DNA of 64,000 nt from Bacteroidia bacterium. GTDB taxonomy: Bacteria; Bacteroidota; Bacteroidia; Bacteroidales; GWA2-32-17. The position numbers and the translations under genes were made by a program. Position 1 is the first letter of the stretch. Every line of letters starts with the position of its first letter. The DNA is taken from NCBI GenBank assembly GCA_016218155.1, contig JACREQ010000046.1, forward strand, positions 159,012 through 223,011, in the 5' to 3' direction. Below, in pieces: positions 1-10,045 of the stretch. The notes beneath the pieces were generated by a model. The model saw only the letters and a program-made list of their open reading frames with translations, was not told the DNA's origin and searched no databases.

Positions 1-122
1 TAATGTTAATATTATGTTTAATGATATAAATTTAAGAATTATTATTCACATAATTTTATTTAACTTCGCTCAGTATTATTTTAATGTAAAATGTTCTGAT
101 AATCTGATAATAAGACAATAAA

Positions 123-1343
123 ATGAGTACAATAGCATCATCGGGAAATAAAGGTAAAGGAGTTCGGTCCGATTGTTTTGTAAGTATAGAAATTACTAAA
201 ACAGGTGGAATTGAAATAATTCTCGAAAGCAAGGTAAAGCTTATGTTTGGTAAGTCAATTTTGCAAATTACCAATGAAATTCTTGCTTTTTTTGAAATTA
301 AAAATGCCAAAATAACAATTGAAGATACCGGTGCTTTACTTTTTGTAATTGCTGCCAGAATTGAGGCAACAATAAAGCAACTAATAAAAACTGATAAAGA
401 ATTTTTGTTGCCATTTCTTGAGCAGAATAATTACCAGACAGCCAAAGATCAAAACAGGTTTTCGCGATTATATCTTCCGGGAAATAGCCCATCATTAATG
501 TTAAATGCTGGTGTTCATAAACCAAACGGAATTATTTTAGATTTGGAAGATGCAGTTGCACCTGATAAAAAATTTGAAGCCAGTTTTTTGGTAAGAAATG
601 CATTAAGAAATCTTGATTTTTACGGAGCCGAGAGAATGGTTAGAATTAATCAGGTTCCAAAAGGATTAGATGATCTTGATTTTATTGTGCCTCATAATGT
701 AAATTTGATTTTAGTGCCAAAGTGCGAGAGTGCCGATCAGATTCATCAGGTAAATAACAAAATAGAAAATATTAAGAAAAAATATAATGTTACCGGAAAT
801 ATATGGCTTATGCCAATTGTTGAAAGTGCATTAGGTGTTATTAAATCATTTGAAATTGCTACTGCTGCTTCAAATGTTGTTGCAATGGCAATTGGTTTGG
901 AAGATTATACAGCCGATCTAGGAACCAGAAGAACTGCAGATGGAATAGAATCTTTATTTGCAAGAAGTCAGGTTGTAAACGCTTGTCGTGCTGCAGGTAT
1001 TCAGCCCATCGATTCTGTTTTTTCTGATGTTATGGATATGGAAGGTCTTAAAAACAATGTGCTAAAATCAAAGGCTTTGGGTTTTGATGGAATGGGCTGT
1101 ATTCATCCACGTCAGATAAAAGTGATTCACGAAAATTATGCTCCTGCAACCGAAGAAATAGAAAAAGCAAAGAAGATTGTTATAGCTTTTGATGAAGCAA
1201 CAGCAAAAGGTTTGGGAGTTGTATCGCTAGGAACTAAAATGATTGATCCACCGGTAGTGAAACGTGCTCAGAATACTATAGATTTAGCTTTAAAAACAGG
1301 AAAAATTAACCAAAATTGGAAGGAAGAACAACATGTCAGCTAA
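123..1343 (+). CDS. citE: Citrate lyase acyl-carrier (CitD) - beta subunit (CitE) fusion
   Basis: Two citrate lyase subunits in one 406-residue chain. Residues about 1-95 resemble the gamma acyl-carrier subunit CitD (RSDCFVSIE near the N-terminus, IEDTGALLFVIAARIEA in the middle). Residues about 110-400 are the CitE lyase domain of the HpcH/HpaI aldolase fold (RLYLPGN, GIILDLEDAVAP, MAIGLEDYTADLG, GCIHPRQI). CitE cleaves citryl-thioester into oxaloacetate and acetyl-thioester, and CitD carries the phosphoribosyl-dephospho-CoA arm. In enterobacterial CitD the arm sits on Ser14 in an ESGD/ESSD motif; here the aligned stretch is VRSD, so the serine is shifted by one. The stop overlaps the start of citF by 11 bases, indicating translational coupling. 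No ligase (citC) or prosthetic-group genes (citG, citX) are visible; they could lie to the left. The leftmost 122 bases hold no gene. Confidence 0.88.
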   Translation: MSTIASSGNKGKGVRSDCFVSIEITKTGGIEIILESKVKLMFGKSILQITNEILAFFEIKNAKITIEDTGALLFVIAARIEATIKQLIKTDKEFLLPFLEQNNYQTAKDQNRFSRLYLPGNSPSLMLNAGVHKPNGIILDLEDAVAPDKKFEASFLVRNALRNLDFYGAERMVRINQVPKGLDDLDFIVPHNVNLILVPKCESADQIHQVNNKIENIKKKYNVTGNIWLMPIVESALGVIKSFEIATAASNVVAMAIGLEDYTADLGTRRTADGIESLFARSQVVNACRAAGIQPIDSVFSDVMDMEGLKNNVLKSKALGFDGMGCIHPRQIKVIHENYAPATEEIEKAKKIVIAFDEATAKGLGVVSLGTKMIDPPVVKRAQNTIDLALKTGKINQNWKEEQHVS

Positions 1344-2892
1344 TTTTGTAAAAAATGCATTGGGACGATTAGTTCCAACCGAAGTAAACGGAGTTCCACA
1401 GGTTCCATATATGGGTGTGGGCAAACATAAGCCAACAGGAAGAAAATATGCTCCTCAGATTGTTTCGTGTTCCGATTTTCCTGATGATGGAAACAAAACT
1501 GTTGCAACTTTAAAAGATGCCTTAATAAAATCCGGTTTGCGCGATGGTATGGTAATTTCTACACATCATCATTTTCGTAATGGAGATTTGGTTGCAATTC
1601 AGATTTTTGATATTGCAAAAGAACTTGGTGTAAAAGATTTGGTATGGGTTCCATCTGCTTCTTTTGAATGCCAGGCTGTTTTAATAAAATACCTTGAAGA
1701 TGGTACAATTCATCATATCGAAGGAAGTATGAATGGATCATTAGGTCGTTTTACTTCACAGGGGAAAATGAAAGGAATGGGAATTCTTCGTTCTCATGGT
1801 GGACGTTATCAGGCAATACAGGATGGCGAAGTTGTTATCGATATTGCTGTAATTGCTGCTCCAACTGCTGATGCTTTTGGTAATGCAACAGGTGATCGTG
1901 GTCCGGCTGCGTGTGGATTGTTAGGATTTGCATTAGCCGATTCACAATATGCAAATAAAGTTATTGTTGTAACTGATAATATTGTTCCTTTTCCTTGTTA
2001 CCCATGGCAGATTCAGGGAAATTATGTAGACCATGTTGTAGTTGTTGATAAAGTAGGTATTCCGGAGAAAATTGTTTCCGGTACAACAGAAGTTACAAAA
2101 AGCCCCGATCGTTTATTGTTAGCAGAGTGGACTGCACAATTTTGCGATGAAGCAGGAATTATAAAAGATGGTTTCTCATTTCAGGCAGGAGCTGGTGGTA
2201 CAGCACTTTCAATAGGTATTTATTTTGCCGAAATTCTTCGTGAGCGTGGCATGAAGTCGAGATGGGCGAGGGGAGGAAGTAATAAATATCTTGTAAAAAT
2301 GTTAGAAGACGGTCTTCTTGATTATATTCTTGATGGACAAACATTCGATTTAGAAGGCGTGCGTTCAATGCGTGAGAATGAAGGGCATGTAAATACCAGT
2401 CCGTTTACAAGCTATAATTACCACGGCAAAGGAAATTTCGCTTCAATGGTAGATGTTGTTATACTTGGTGCTACTGAAGTTGATGTAAACTTTAATGCAA
2501 ATGTTGTTACACATTCTGATGGTGTGTTGTTACATGGTATTGGCGGGTGGCAAAATTGTATTGCTTCAAAATGTACAATATTGCCAATTCCTCTTTTCCG
2601 TGATAGAATGCCAGTTGTACGTGATGAGGTTACAACAATTTGTGGTCCCGGTGAATTAATAGACGTAATTGTAACAGAACGTGGAATAGCAATTAACCCT
2701 TTACGCAAAGATTTAATCGAGAAAATGAAAAATTCCAAATTGCCTATTAAAACAATTGAACAGTTAAAACAGGAAGCTGAAGCTATCTGTGGTGTGCCCG
2801 ATAAGCCAAAGTTCACCAATAAGCCTGTAGCAGTTGTTAAATGGGTTGATGGAACTATAATTGACACAGTTTGGGAAATTGATAACACATAA
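1333..2892 (+). CDS. citF: Citrate lyase alpha subunit (citrate:acetyl-ACP transferase)
   Basis: CitF exchanges the acetyl group on the acyl-carrier domain for citrate, the first half-reaction of citrate lyase. The 519-residue protein is full length for the family. It shows the family N-terminus (GRLVPTEVNGVPQVPYMGV), ISTHHHFRNGDL, and a glycine-rich CoA-transferase-like stretch (GFSFQAGAGGTALSIGI). It starts inside the end of the CitD-CitE gene, so the two halves of the enzyme are probably made at equal amounts. The gene ends just before a stretch holding dispersed repeats. The pair would let the cell ferment citrate or recycle it to acetate and oxaloacetate. Which of these applies cannot be told without the transporter and the remaining cit genes. 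Confidence 0.92.
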   Translation: MSANFVKNALGRLVPTEVNGVPQVPYMGVGKHKPTGRKYAPQIVSCSDFPDDGNKTVATLKDALIKSGLRDGMVISTHHHFRNGDLVAIQIFDIAKELGVKDLVWVPSASFECQAVLIKYLEDGTIHHIEGSMNGSLGRFTSQGKMKGMGILRSHGGRYQAIQDGEVVIDIAVIAAPTADAFGNATGDRGPAACGLLGFALADSQYANKVIVVTDNIVPFPCYPWQIQGNYVDHVVVVDKVGIPEKIVSGTTEVTKSPDRLLLAEWTAQFCDEAGIIKDGFSFQAGAGGTALSIGIYFAEILRERGMKSRWARGGSNKYLVKMLEDGLLDYILDGQTFDLEGVRSMRENEGHVNTSPFTSYNYHGKGNFASMVDVVILGATEVDVNFNANVVTHSDGVLLHGIGGWQNCIASKCTILPIPLFRDRMPVVRDEVTTICGPGELIDVIVTERGIAINPLRKDLIEKMKNSKLPIKTIEQLKQEAEAICGVPDKPKFTNKPVAVVKWVDGTIIDTVWEIDNT

Positions 2893-2900
2893 TACCATTC

Positions 2901-2945
2901 TGTCATTCTGACTTTTCTGTCATTCTGAACGAAGTGAAGAATCTA
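2901..2945. repeat. Dispersed GTCATTCTG...GAAGAATCT intergenic repeat
   Basis: TGTCATTCTGA occurs at 2901 and again at 2919; the second copy continues through GAACGAAGTGAAGAATCT. Similar sequence lies at 28152-28190, and a more degenerate form at 42336-42374. All three are between genes. Repeats of this style are common between genes in Bacteroidota. Confidence 0.6.
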
Positions 2946-3009
2946 GTGTAGCATATTATAATCAGAGCCTTCGCTTTACTAAGGATGATAATATAAATAT
3001 CAAATCACT

Positions 3010-3663
3010 ATGAAACCTAAAAATCTTTTTCTTATTGTAACATTTGTTTTATTCTCAATAACTCTTAATGCTCAGGAAATTTCGGGACATTATTCATTTA
3101 CTGTAAGCTCAAATCCTCAATATAACAGAGCAATGGGTGTAGGTGGTGAATATATTCATAAATTTGGCAAAACACGTTTTGGAATTTGTTATGACTACTC
3201 TAATATTTATAAGACTGTAATTTATAGTTATAATGATGAGATTACCGGTGATTTGATTTATGATAATCAATATTCTAATATGCTTTGTAGTGAACTGGCT
3301 GTTTTTGGATTAAAGAATTTTTATGAAAATGATAACTCAAGAATTTCTTTTGGACCAATTATCGGAATTAATTATATTAGAAGGTTAGGCACTGTTCAAC
3401 GGTTTTATAATCCAAAAGATTTAAGATATAATACTTTTTTTAAGTACGATGACAAGAATTTTCAATCAGAATTCGGATTTGTATTTCAGGCTGAAATAAA
3501 AGATGTATTTATTAAAAATCTTTCATTTGTTACAGGAATTAAAGGAGTTGTTTCTGGTATTGAGTTTCTGGATTTTTCTGATCCACGCAACCCTAATACT
3601 TTTTTTAATATGAAAGTAGAATTAGGATTACGTTATTCTTTTAGCTGTAATAAGAAAAAATAA
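3010..3663 (+). CDS. Secreted outer-membrane beta-barrel-like protein
   Basis: A 217-residue protein with a clear N-terminal signal peptide (residues about 1-22, hydrophobic core LFLIVTFVLFSITLNAQ). The rest alternates aromatic and polar residues in short strands and ends with LGLRYSFSCNKKK, a pattern typical of small outer-membrane beta-barrel proteins of Bacteroidota. No specific family is recognised. It stands alone between the cit genes and a convergent gene, and is followed by a hairpin at 3670-3689. It may be a structural or porin-like protein; no enzymatic motif is seen. Confidence 0.6.
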   Translation: MKPKNLFLIVTFVLFSITLNAQEISGHYSFTVSSNPQYNRAMGVGGEYIHKFGKTRFGICYDYSNIYKTVIYSYNDEITGDLIYDNQYSNMLCSELAVFGLKNFYENDNSRISFGPIIGINYIRRLGTVQRFYNPKDLRYNTFFKYDDKNFQSEFGFVFQAEIKDVFIKNLSFVTGIKGVVSGIEFLDFSDPRNPNTFFNMKVELGLRYSFSCNKKK

Positions 3664-3669
3664 ATAAGA

Positions 3670-3689
3670 CGGTGCATTTTATTGCACCG
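3670..3689. terminator. Hairpin between convergent genes
   Basis: CGGTGCA and TGCACCG form a perfect 7-bp stem with a 6-base loop, placed between two genes that end facing each other. The T-tract is weak on both sides, so it may act as a bidirectional terminator with low efficiency. Confidence 0.55.
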
Positions 3690-3712
3690 CTTTATAACAT
3701 AATACTTAAAAA

Positions 3713-6700
3713 TTATTTACTCTTATCAGGAAACGCAGGTATCTTGCCTTTTTCCATTGGTTTGTCTTTTAATTCCTGCATAATAATTTCAATTGCTTTA
3801 TTTAGTTGTTCGTCTTCACCGGCAAATTCTTTTGCAGGATCATTATCAACAATAATATCAGGATCTACACCATGACCTTCAATTATCCAATTGCTTCCAT
3901 CAGCAGCGTAATGTCCGAATTCAGGCTTGGATAAATTACCACCATCAATAAAAGGTAAGGAACCGCGTATTCCAACTACACCACCCCATGTACGCACACC
4001 AATAATTTTTCCTAAACCTGTTTTTCTAAACTGATAAGGAAAAAGGTCACCATCGGAAGCCGAATAATTATTTACAAGTAAAACTTTTGGTCCGACTAAC
4101 ATTTGTTCAGGGTTGGTACTGCCTTCAGTCTGGTTTCTTGCCATTCCCATAAATGCAAGCTCTCGTTTTAATCTTTCAATAATCATAGGCGAAACATTAC
4201 CACCACCATTACCTCTGTCGTCAATAATTAAAGCTTTTTTTGCTAGTTGAGGGTAAAAATATTTCGCAAATTCGTTAAGTCCTTCAACTCCCATATCAGG
4301 AATATGAATATAACCAACCTGACCATTTGTTGCTTCATTAACTTTATTAATGTTTTCCTGAACCCAGTTGTAATAATAAAGAGGGTTTTCATCTTTAATA
4401 GGTATAACTAAAACCTTTCTTGTTGATGCTTCATTTGCAGCTGTGGATATTGTTAATTCAACTTCTTTTTCTGCAGTATTCCATAACATAGTATAAATGT
4501 CGGGAGTATTTTTTACCGATTTTCCGTTAACAGCTGTAATGAAATCGCCTGCTTTAATGTTTAAGCCTACTTCAGTTAAAGGTGATCGAAGATTATTATC
4601 CCAATTTTGCCCTTCAAGAATTTTATTTATTTTAAAGTATCCTGAAGCATCTTTTGTTATTTTAGCACCAAGTAATCCGGTATATATTTTATCTGATTTA
4701 GGTTTATCGCCACCACCTGTATATGCATGACCAATATTTAGTTCGCCAATTAATTCACCGATTAAAAAATTTAAATCGTTACGATTACTAACAAATGGTA
4801 CTAAAACTGCATATTTGTCGTGCATTTTTTTCCAGTCAACTCCTTGCATGTTTGGGTCATAGAAAAAGTCACGCATTTGCCTCCAAGCTTCAACATAAAT
4901 CTGTTTCCACTCAGCTTTGTTATCAACCATTGTAGACATCTCAGTAAGATCAACATGTTTTTCAGTTTTAATTTCTGAAGATGGAATGTCTATTATATAA
5001 TATTTGCCATCTTTACTGATTAACATTTTCTTATTGTTTGTTGTTATCTCATAGCTTCTAACTTGTCCTAATACAGTTTCCTTTTTTTCTTTTAAACTGA
5101 ATGATTTTAATGTATTGTCTGATTCTTCTGTTGATGAGTACTGATAATATAATTTGTCTCCAATCTGACTGATATTCCAATAATTTCCGCATTTTGTTGG
5201 TATTGCTACAATACGTTGTTGAATTCCATCAATTTCAATTTTTACATCAGGTGCAGATGTTTTTTCATCGGCTTTTTTATCAGGTATACTCATATCAACT
5301 TCGTCATTAGTTGGTGCAAGCGGATTAGGAGTGTTTTTTTGTAATGTTATAAGGTAAATACGTGACATGTCAGAATATGAATGATTCCATTCTGTCTGGC
5401 TATATGTAGGGTTGAAATCACGATCAGAAGTGAAAAACATATATTTACCGTCAACACTAAAATAAGGGTGATATGAATTATACCAACTGTCAGTTAATGC
5501 AGAAACAGACTTTGAAGTTATGTTATATAAAAATATCTGAGCCATTGTTGATGTAAGGGATTTGTCAGAAAATGAAATCCATTTACTGTCCGGAGACCAT
5601 GCAAAATCAGCTATTTCCCATGTTTTACTCTGGCTAACTTGAACAATGTTTTTAGAATCTATTTCAACATATTGTAAACGAAATTTCTTGTCGTTAAATA
5701 ATATTTTTTTACTATCCGGTGACCATAAAACAGAGAATTTGTATGTGTCAGCATTCTTTGTTAATTGAACAGGGTCTGCTGTTCCATCTGCTTTTTGAAT
5801 ATAAACTTCATATTCGCCACTTGCATCAGAAAGAAATGCAATCCATTTTCCGTCGGGTGACCATGCAGATGAACGTTCGTGTGACCCTGAACTCTGACTT
5901 AGATTTCTTGTTATTCCTTGCTTACCCGGAACAGTCCAGATATCGCCACGAGCCGAGAATACAATGCGATTCCCATCAGGCGAAATGCTGTAATCGTTAA
6001 TATTTTTTGAAGCATCTTTTAACTGGTTTCTGGCATTTAAATTATCATCATTTATGAAAATTGTGACCTTTGTTTGGGTTTGTGTTTTGATATCAAATAA
6101 GAAAATAAAACCACCATTCTCAAAAACTATTTTTCCGTCACCAAGCGTCGGAAATTTTATGTCGTATTCTGTGAACGATGTTACTTTGCGTGTCTGACGT
6201 GTGTCAAGATTTGCTGCAAAGAGATTCATTGTTCTGTCACGATCACTACAGAAATAAACTTCATTATTATACCACATAGGAAAAATATCCTGTGAAATGT
6301 TACCAGTAATGTTTTCTGTTTTCTTTGTGTCAAAATTATAAATCCATACATCATCAGCCATTCCTCCTTTATAGTATTTCCAGGTACGGAATTCGCGCAT
6401 TACTCGGTTAAAAGCTAGCTTTTTTCCATCAGCAGAAAAACTGTTGAAACCACCTGCAGGTAAAGGCAATTGTTCTGACATTCCTCCATCAATAGAAACT
6501 TGAAATAGCTGACCTATAAAATCATTCCATGATTGTTTGCGTGATCGATAAATGATTTTTTTACCATCATTTGTCCATGATGTTACGATATTGTTTGGTC
6601 CCATTCTGTCTGAAATATCATCACGTTCCAGAGTAGAAGTAAAAGTTAATCGTTTAGGTTCACCACCCTCAGAAGGCATTACGTAAACTTCAGTGTTTCC

Positions 6701-6946
6701 ATCATATTGTGCTGAAAAGGCAATCCATTTTCCATCCGGTGAAAAATGCGGAAACATTTCATATCCTTTATGAGTTGTAAGTTTTCTGGCAACACCACCT
6801 GTTGTTGAAACAGTATATAAATCACCAGCATATGTGAAAACTATTTTATCGCCATTTACTGCAGGAAATCTTAATAATCGGGCTTCTTGCTGACTCATTG
6901 CAACTAATGAGATAAAACATAAAATGCTTAAAATTATTTTTTTCAT
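3713..6946 (-). CDS. Tricorn-like protease with S41/PDZ domains
   Basis: A 1077-residue exported protease. Residues 1-19 form a signal peptide ending in AMSQQ. Residues about 25-650 hold repeated beta-propeller blades (FSPDGKWIAFSA, WSPDGKWIAFLSD, ISPDGNRIVFSARG). A PDZ domain follows at about 745-840 (AGDFITAVNGKSV), then an S41 serine-protease domain. The likely catalytic residues are His740 (NIGHAYTGG) and Ser964 (YSASDGDLFPY), matching the tricorn arrangement. Tricorn-type enzymes trim peptides produced by other proteases; here the signal peptide places it in the periplasm or outside. It is monocistronic with a convergent neighbour. The length and domain order are normal for Bacteroidota tricorn homologues. 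Confidence 0.9.
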   Translation of the reverse strand: MKKIILSILCFISLVAMSQQEARLLRFPAVNGDKIVFTYAGDLYTVSTTGGVARKLTTHKGYEMFPHFSPDGKWIAFSAQYDGNTEVYVMPSEGGEPKRLTFTSTLERDDISDRMGPNNIVTSWTNDGKKIIYRSRKQSWNDFIGQLFQVSIDGGMSEQLPLPAGGFNSFSADGKKLAFNRVMREFRTWKYYKGGMADDVWIYNFDTKKTENITGNISQDIFPMWYNNEVYFCSDRDRTMNLFAANLDTRQTRKVTSFTEYDIKFPTLGDGKIVFENGGFIFLFDIKTQTQTKVTIFINDDNLNARNQLKDASKNINDYSISPDGNRIVFSARGDIWTVPGKQGITRNLSQSSGSHERSSAWSPDGKWIAFLSDASGEYEVYIQKADGTADPVQLTKNADTYKFSVLWSPDSKKILFNDKKFRLQYVEIDSKNIVQVSQSKTWEIADFAWSPDSKWISFSDKSLTSTMAQIFLYNITSKSVSALTDSWYNSYHPYFSVDGKYMFFTSDRDFNPTYSQTEWNHSYSDMSRIYLITLQKNTPNPLAPTNDEVDMSIPDKKADEKTSAPDVKIEIDGIQQRIVAIPTKCGNYWNISQIGDKLYYQYSSTEESDNTLKSFSLKEKKETVLGQVRSYEITTNNKKMLISKDGKYYIIDIPSSEIKTEKHVDLTEMSTMVDNKAEWKQIYVEAWRQMRDFFYDPNMQGVDWKKMHDKYAVLVPFVSNRNDLNFLIGELIGELNIGHAYTGGGDKPKSDKIYTGLLGAKITKDASGYFKINKILEGQNWDNNLRSPLTEVGLNIKAGDFITAVNGKSVKNTPDIYTMLWNTAEKEVELTISTAANEASTRKVLVIPIKDENPLYYYNWVQENINKVNEATNGQVGYIHIPDMGVEGLNEFAKYFYPQLAKKALIIDDRGNGGGNVSPMIIERLKRELAFMGMARNQTEGSTNPEQMLVGPKVLLVNNYSASDGDLFPYQFRKTGLGKIIGVRTWGGVVGIRGSLPFIDGGNLSKPEFGHYAADGSNWIIEGHGVDPDIIVDNDPAKEFAGEDEQLNKAIEIIMQELKDKPMEKGKIPAFPDKSK

Positions 6947-7073
6947 GTTTTTAATTTTTATTTATACAAAGCTAAGTTTATTTATTATTATGATTTATGC
7001 TTAATCGATCAAATTGTAAAAAGTTTAAACAAACGGTATTTATTTAATAATAAATTCTTAATAGAGATTAATT

Positions 7074-9553
7074 TTAAATTCTGATTCCAATAACTAAAAT
7101 ATCGTCAGTTTGTTCGAAATTACCTTTCCATTTTTCAAATTCTGAGGAGATTATATCTTTTTGTTCTTTGCAATTTAAATTTGAACTATTTGTTATTAAT
7201 TCCTTAAGAGCTTTATATTTATATTTTTTATTGTTTTTTCCGCCAAACTGATCGGCGTAACCATCAGAGAATAAATAAACCATATCGTTTTTGGTAATTG
7301 TAACCTCTTTATTTGTAAAGACTTCGTAATTTTCACTGAAATATCCAATAGGCATTTTATCACCCTTAAGTTCATAAAGTTTAAAGTTGGAAATTGGCAA
7401 GTTTTGTTTTTCAATAATTTCTTCACTTTCTACTTTAAACTCTTCATTTTTGACTATATAAATAGGGTTATTTGCTCCGGCAAATTCAAGTTGCATTTCT
7501 ATTTTGTCAATGGAACATAATGAAATGTCCATTCCATCTTTTGTATCTCCCTCCATACCTCTTTGGTGAAGAGATAAAATTATTAATTCTTTTAGTTCGT
7601 TTAAAATTATGTCGGGCTTAACAATCCCTTTGTTAGTTATCTCTTTTAGAAATGCAATTCCTAACATGCTCATAAATGCTCCAGGAACTCCATGCCCAGT
7701 GCAATCTGCCGCTGCAATGATTGTTTTGTTTCCAATTTTTCTTGCCCAATAGAAATCACCGCTTACAATATTTCTTGGTTTAAAAAGAATAAAATAATCG
7801 TCAAGAATTTCGTTTAGGTAAATTGTTATAGGAAGCAATGCTTGCTGAATTCTTCTTGCATAATATATACTATCTGTTATCTCATTTTTTTGGTTAGAAA
7901 TCAAGTCCCGTTGTTCTGTTGCAATATCACGTTGTGCTTCTATTTCATCGCGCTGTGTGATGATTTCTTCTTTTTGCATTAATATTTCCTGATTTAAATC
8001 GGAAAGTTTTTTATTGGCTTTCTTTTTTTCTTTATATAATCTAAAAAGTAATATAGAGAATACTGAAATTAGTATTAAAACAATAACTATAGAATATATT
8101 AGTATACGTTGTTTATTAATTTCGTCCTGACTTTGCTTTATTTGTAATTTTGATAATTGTTTGTCTTTATTCAATAATTGTATTTCCTGTTCTTTTTTTC
8201 CAGTTTCGTATTTTGTCTGAATTTCATTTATTTGTTTTTGACTTTCAGTGGTGAATAATGTATCTTTTAAATTGTTATATTTTTCATAAAATTCAATAGC
8301 AGTGCTTAGCCTATTCTGTTTTTTGTATAATAAATACAGGTTTTTAAAATCTTCTAAAATAACTTGATTATAGTCAATTTTAGTAGCTACATCAATACTG
8401 TTTTTATAATATTTTTCTGCAATAGCATTATTCCCAATTGCCTGATATGTTTGTCCAATTTGTAATAAAACAAGAGACACTCTAATATTATTATTTATAC
8501 TTTTTACAATTTTTAATGCATTCTGGTAATTTGTTAAAGCTTTATAGTAATTTTCTTGATTAAAATAAACATCTCCCATATTTAATAAAGCCAGAGCTAT
8601 TCCTTCTGGATTATTATTATCTTTTTCTATTGCTAAAGAATTTTCATATGATTTTATGGCTTCGTTATCTTTTTTTTGTTGTTTGTAAACGTTTCCCATT
8701 CCAATCATAGCCGAAGACATAATATTATTTTTTCCAATATTTTTACTAATTTGAAAACAAATCTTATAATTTTCCAATGCTTTGTCGTAATTCTTCCAAT
8801 TTATAAATACATTGGCAATTCCAATATGTGCAATTGCTATACCTGAAGAATCTTTTATTTTCTCACAAAAATTTAAACTTTGATGATAATACTTTAATGC
8901 AATTTCATAATTACACTGAAATTTATATATATTGCCTATGGTATTTAATAATTTGCCTTTTCTTGTTTTATCAGAAATGGAATCGTAATAACAAATTGCT
9001 TTATTTAATTTATCAATTGCTTCAGGATACTTTTCATTTTCATAATATAATACTCCTAACAAATCATATGAATCGGCTAAGCCATTTTTGTTTTTTATTA
9101 AACCGTATAAGTAAATTGATTGATTTAAAGATTTAACAGTACCGTTAAAATCTCCTAATTTATTATTTAATTTACCTAGTTTTTGATATGTTTTTGCTTC
9201 TAAATTTTTGTCTTTTGCTTTCTTGCTTTCTTGCTTTCTGTTAGTGCCAAATTCATTGTTGATAAAGCTTCAGATTTCTTTTTGTTTCGGAACAGAATAG
9301 TTGCTTTAGATAATAATGACTTGTTTATTAATGTGTCATTTTTTAATTCTAATGATACTTTTAAAGCTTGGTCAATATAATTTAAACTTTGATTAAAGTC
9401 TGTTTCTGAGTATTCATCAGCTATTTTAATTGCAGTTTCAACTTTATTTATACCTTTTGAAATATTGTAAGCATTTTTTAAACTATCAATATTATATGCA
9501 TTTGCATTGGTGCAGAAAAGTATAAATATTAGGATGTAAATATATCGGTACAT
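7074..9553 (-). pseudogene. Frameshifted TPR - SpoIIE-type phosphatase sensor gene
   Basis: One gene split by a frameshift. The first piece (9553 down to a stop at 9200) has a signal peptide and TPR start. The second piece continues in another frame to 7074; its open frame reaches upstream past its first usable start at 9062, through TYQKLGKLNNKLG, up to the break. At the break lie three tandem copies of an 8-bp unit (9215-9238). Taking one copy away restores a single frame of 823 residues: signal peptide, TPR repeats to about 420, one membrane segment (about 480-503), a coiled coil, and a PP2C/SpoIIE phosphatase domain from about 565 (SGDFYW, AADCTGHGVPGAFMSM, FSDGYADQFGG). Such proteins dephosphorylate regulators in partner-switching signalling. 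It may be a dead gene, a phase-variable gene or an assembly error. The domain sequences show no other damage. Confidence 0.85.
9215..9238. repeat. Three tandem copies of TTGCTTTC inside the phosphatase gene
   Basis: Three perfect 8-bp units read GAAAGCAA on the coding strand. Because 8 is not a multiple of 3, each gain or loss of a unit changes frame. Two or five units keep the gene open; the three seen here shut it. Confidence 0.9.
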
Positions 9554-9594
9554 GTTTGTATAATTGAGCTTTGTATAAATAATAAATACAAAGA

Positions 9595-9996
9595 TTATAT
9601 TTTTTTTGCAAAAGCAACTATATGTCCATCTAAATCTGAAATATAAGCAACAATATCGCCCCAGTCGCGGATTGTAGCCATACTGATTTCTTTTGCTCCA
9701 TGTTGAATAGATTTATTAAATTCAAATTCAGGATCGTTAACATATAAATAAAGTTCGCAACGGGGTATTCCATTTCCACTTGCAGGATCTGGAGTTTTAT
9801 TTTCTAAAATTTTCACTATTCCTTTTTCTGGCATTAACCCTAATTTAACTTCAGGTGTTAATTGAAATTCAGTCATCCCGGCAACGTCAAGTATTGGAGT
9901 CTTATTAAGAATACCTGAATAAAAATCTCTGCTTTTTTGCTGGTCCTTACAGTATAATATTATTTCAAATTTGGTTTTATCCATTGAATTATGCAA
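9595..9996 (-). CDS. VOC/glyoxalase-family protein
   Basis: A 133-residue protein of the vicinal-oxygen-chelate fold (glyoxalase, bleomycin-resistance and PhnB-like family). Two beta-alpha-beta-beta-beta halves are visible: KFEIILYCKDQQKSRDFY at the start and CELYLYVNDPEF with DWGDIVAYISDLDGHIVAFA in the second half. The closing 'DLDGHIVAFAKK' is typical. Members bind metal and small molecules and include lyases, dioxygenases and resistance proteins; the substrate cannot be told from sequence. The start may be at residue 1 or at Met5 (MDKTKFE). It lies downstream of the Rrf2 regulator on the same strand and could be co-transcribed with it. Confidence 0.75.
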   Translation of the reverse strand: MHNSMDKTKFEIILYCKDQQKSRDFYSGILNKTPILDVAGMTEFQLTPEVKLGLMPEKGIVKILENKTPDPASGNGIPRCELYLYVNDPEFEFNKSIQHGAKEISMATIRDWGDIVAYISDLDGHIVAFAKKI

Positions 9997-10045
9997 ATAT
10001 GGAATAATTATATTATTTTTTTCTAAAACCTGTTAGGTCTTGGAA

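Noticed and set aside
2418..2906. 162-codon minus-strand frame over citF
   Set aside because: It overlaps fully conserved citF coding sequence and resembles no family.
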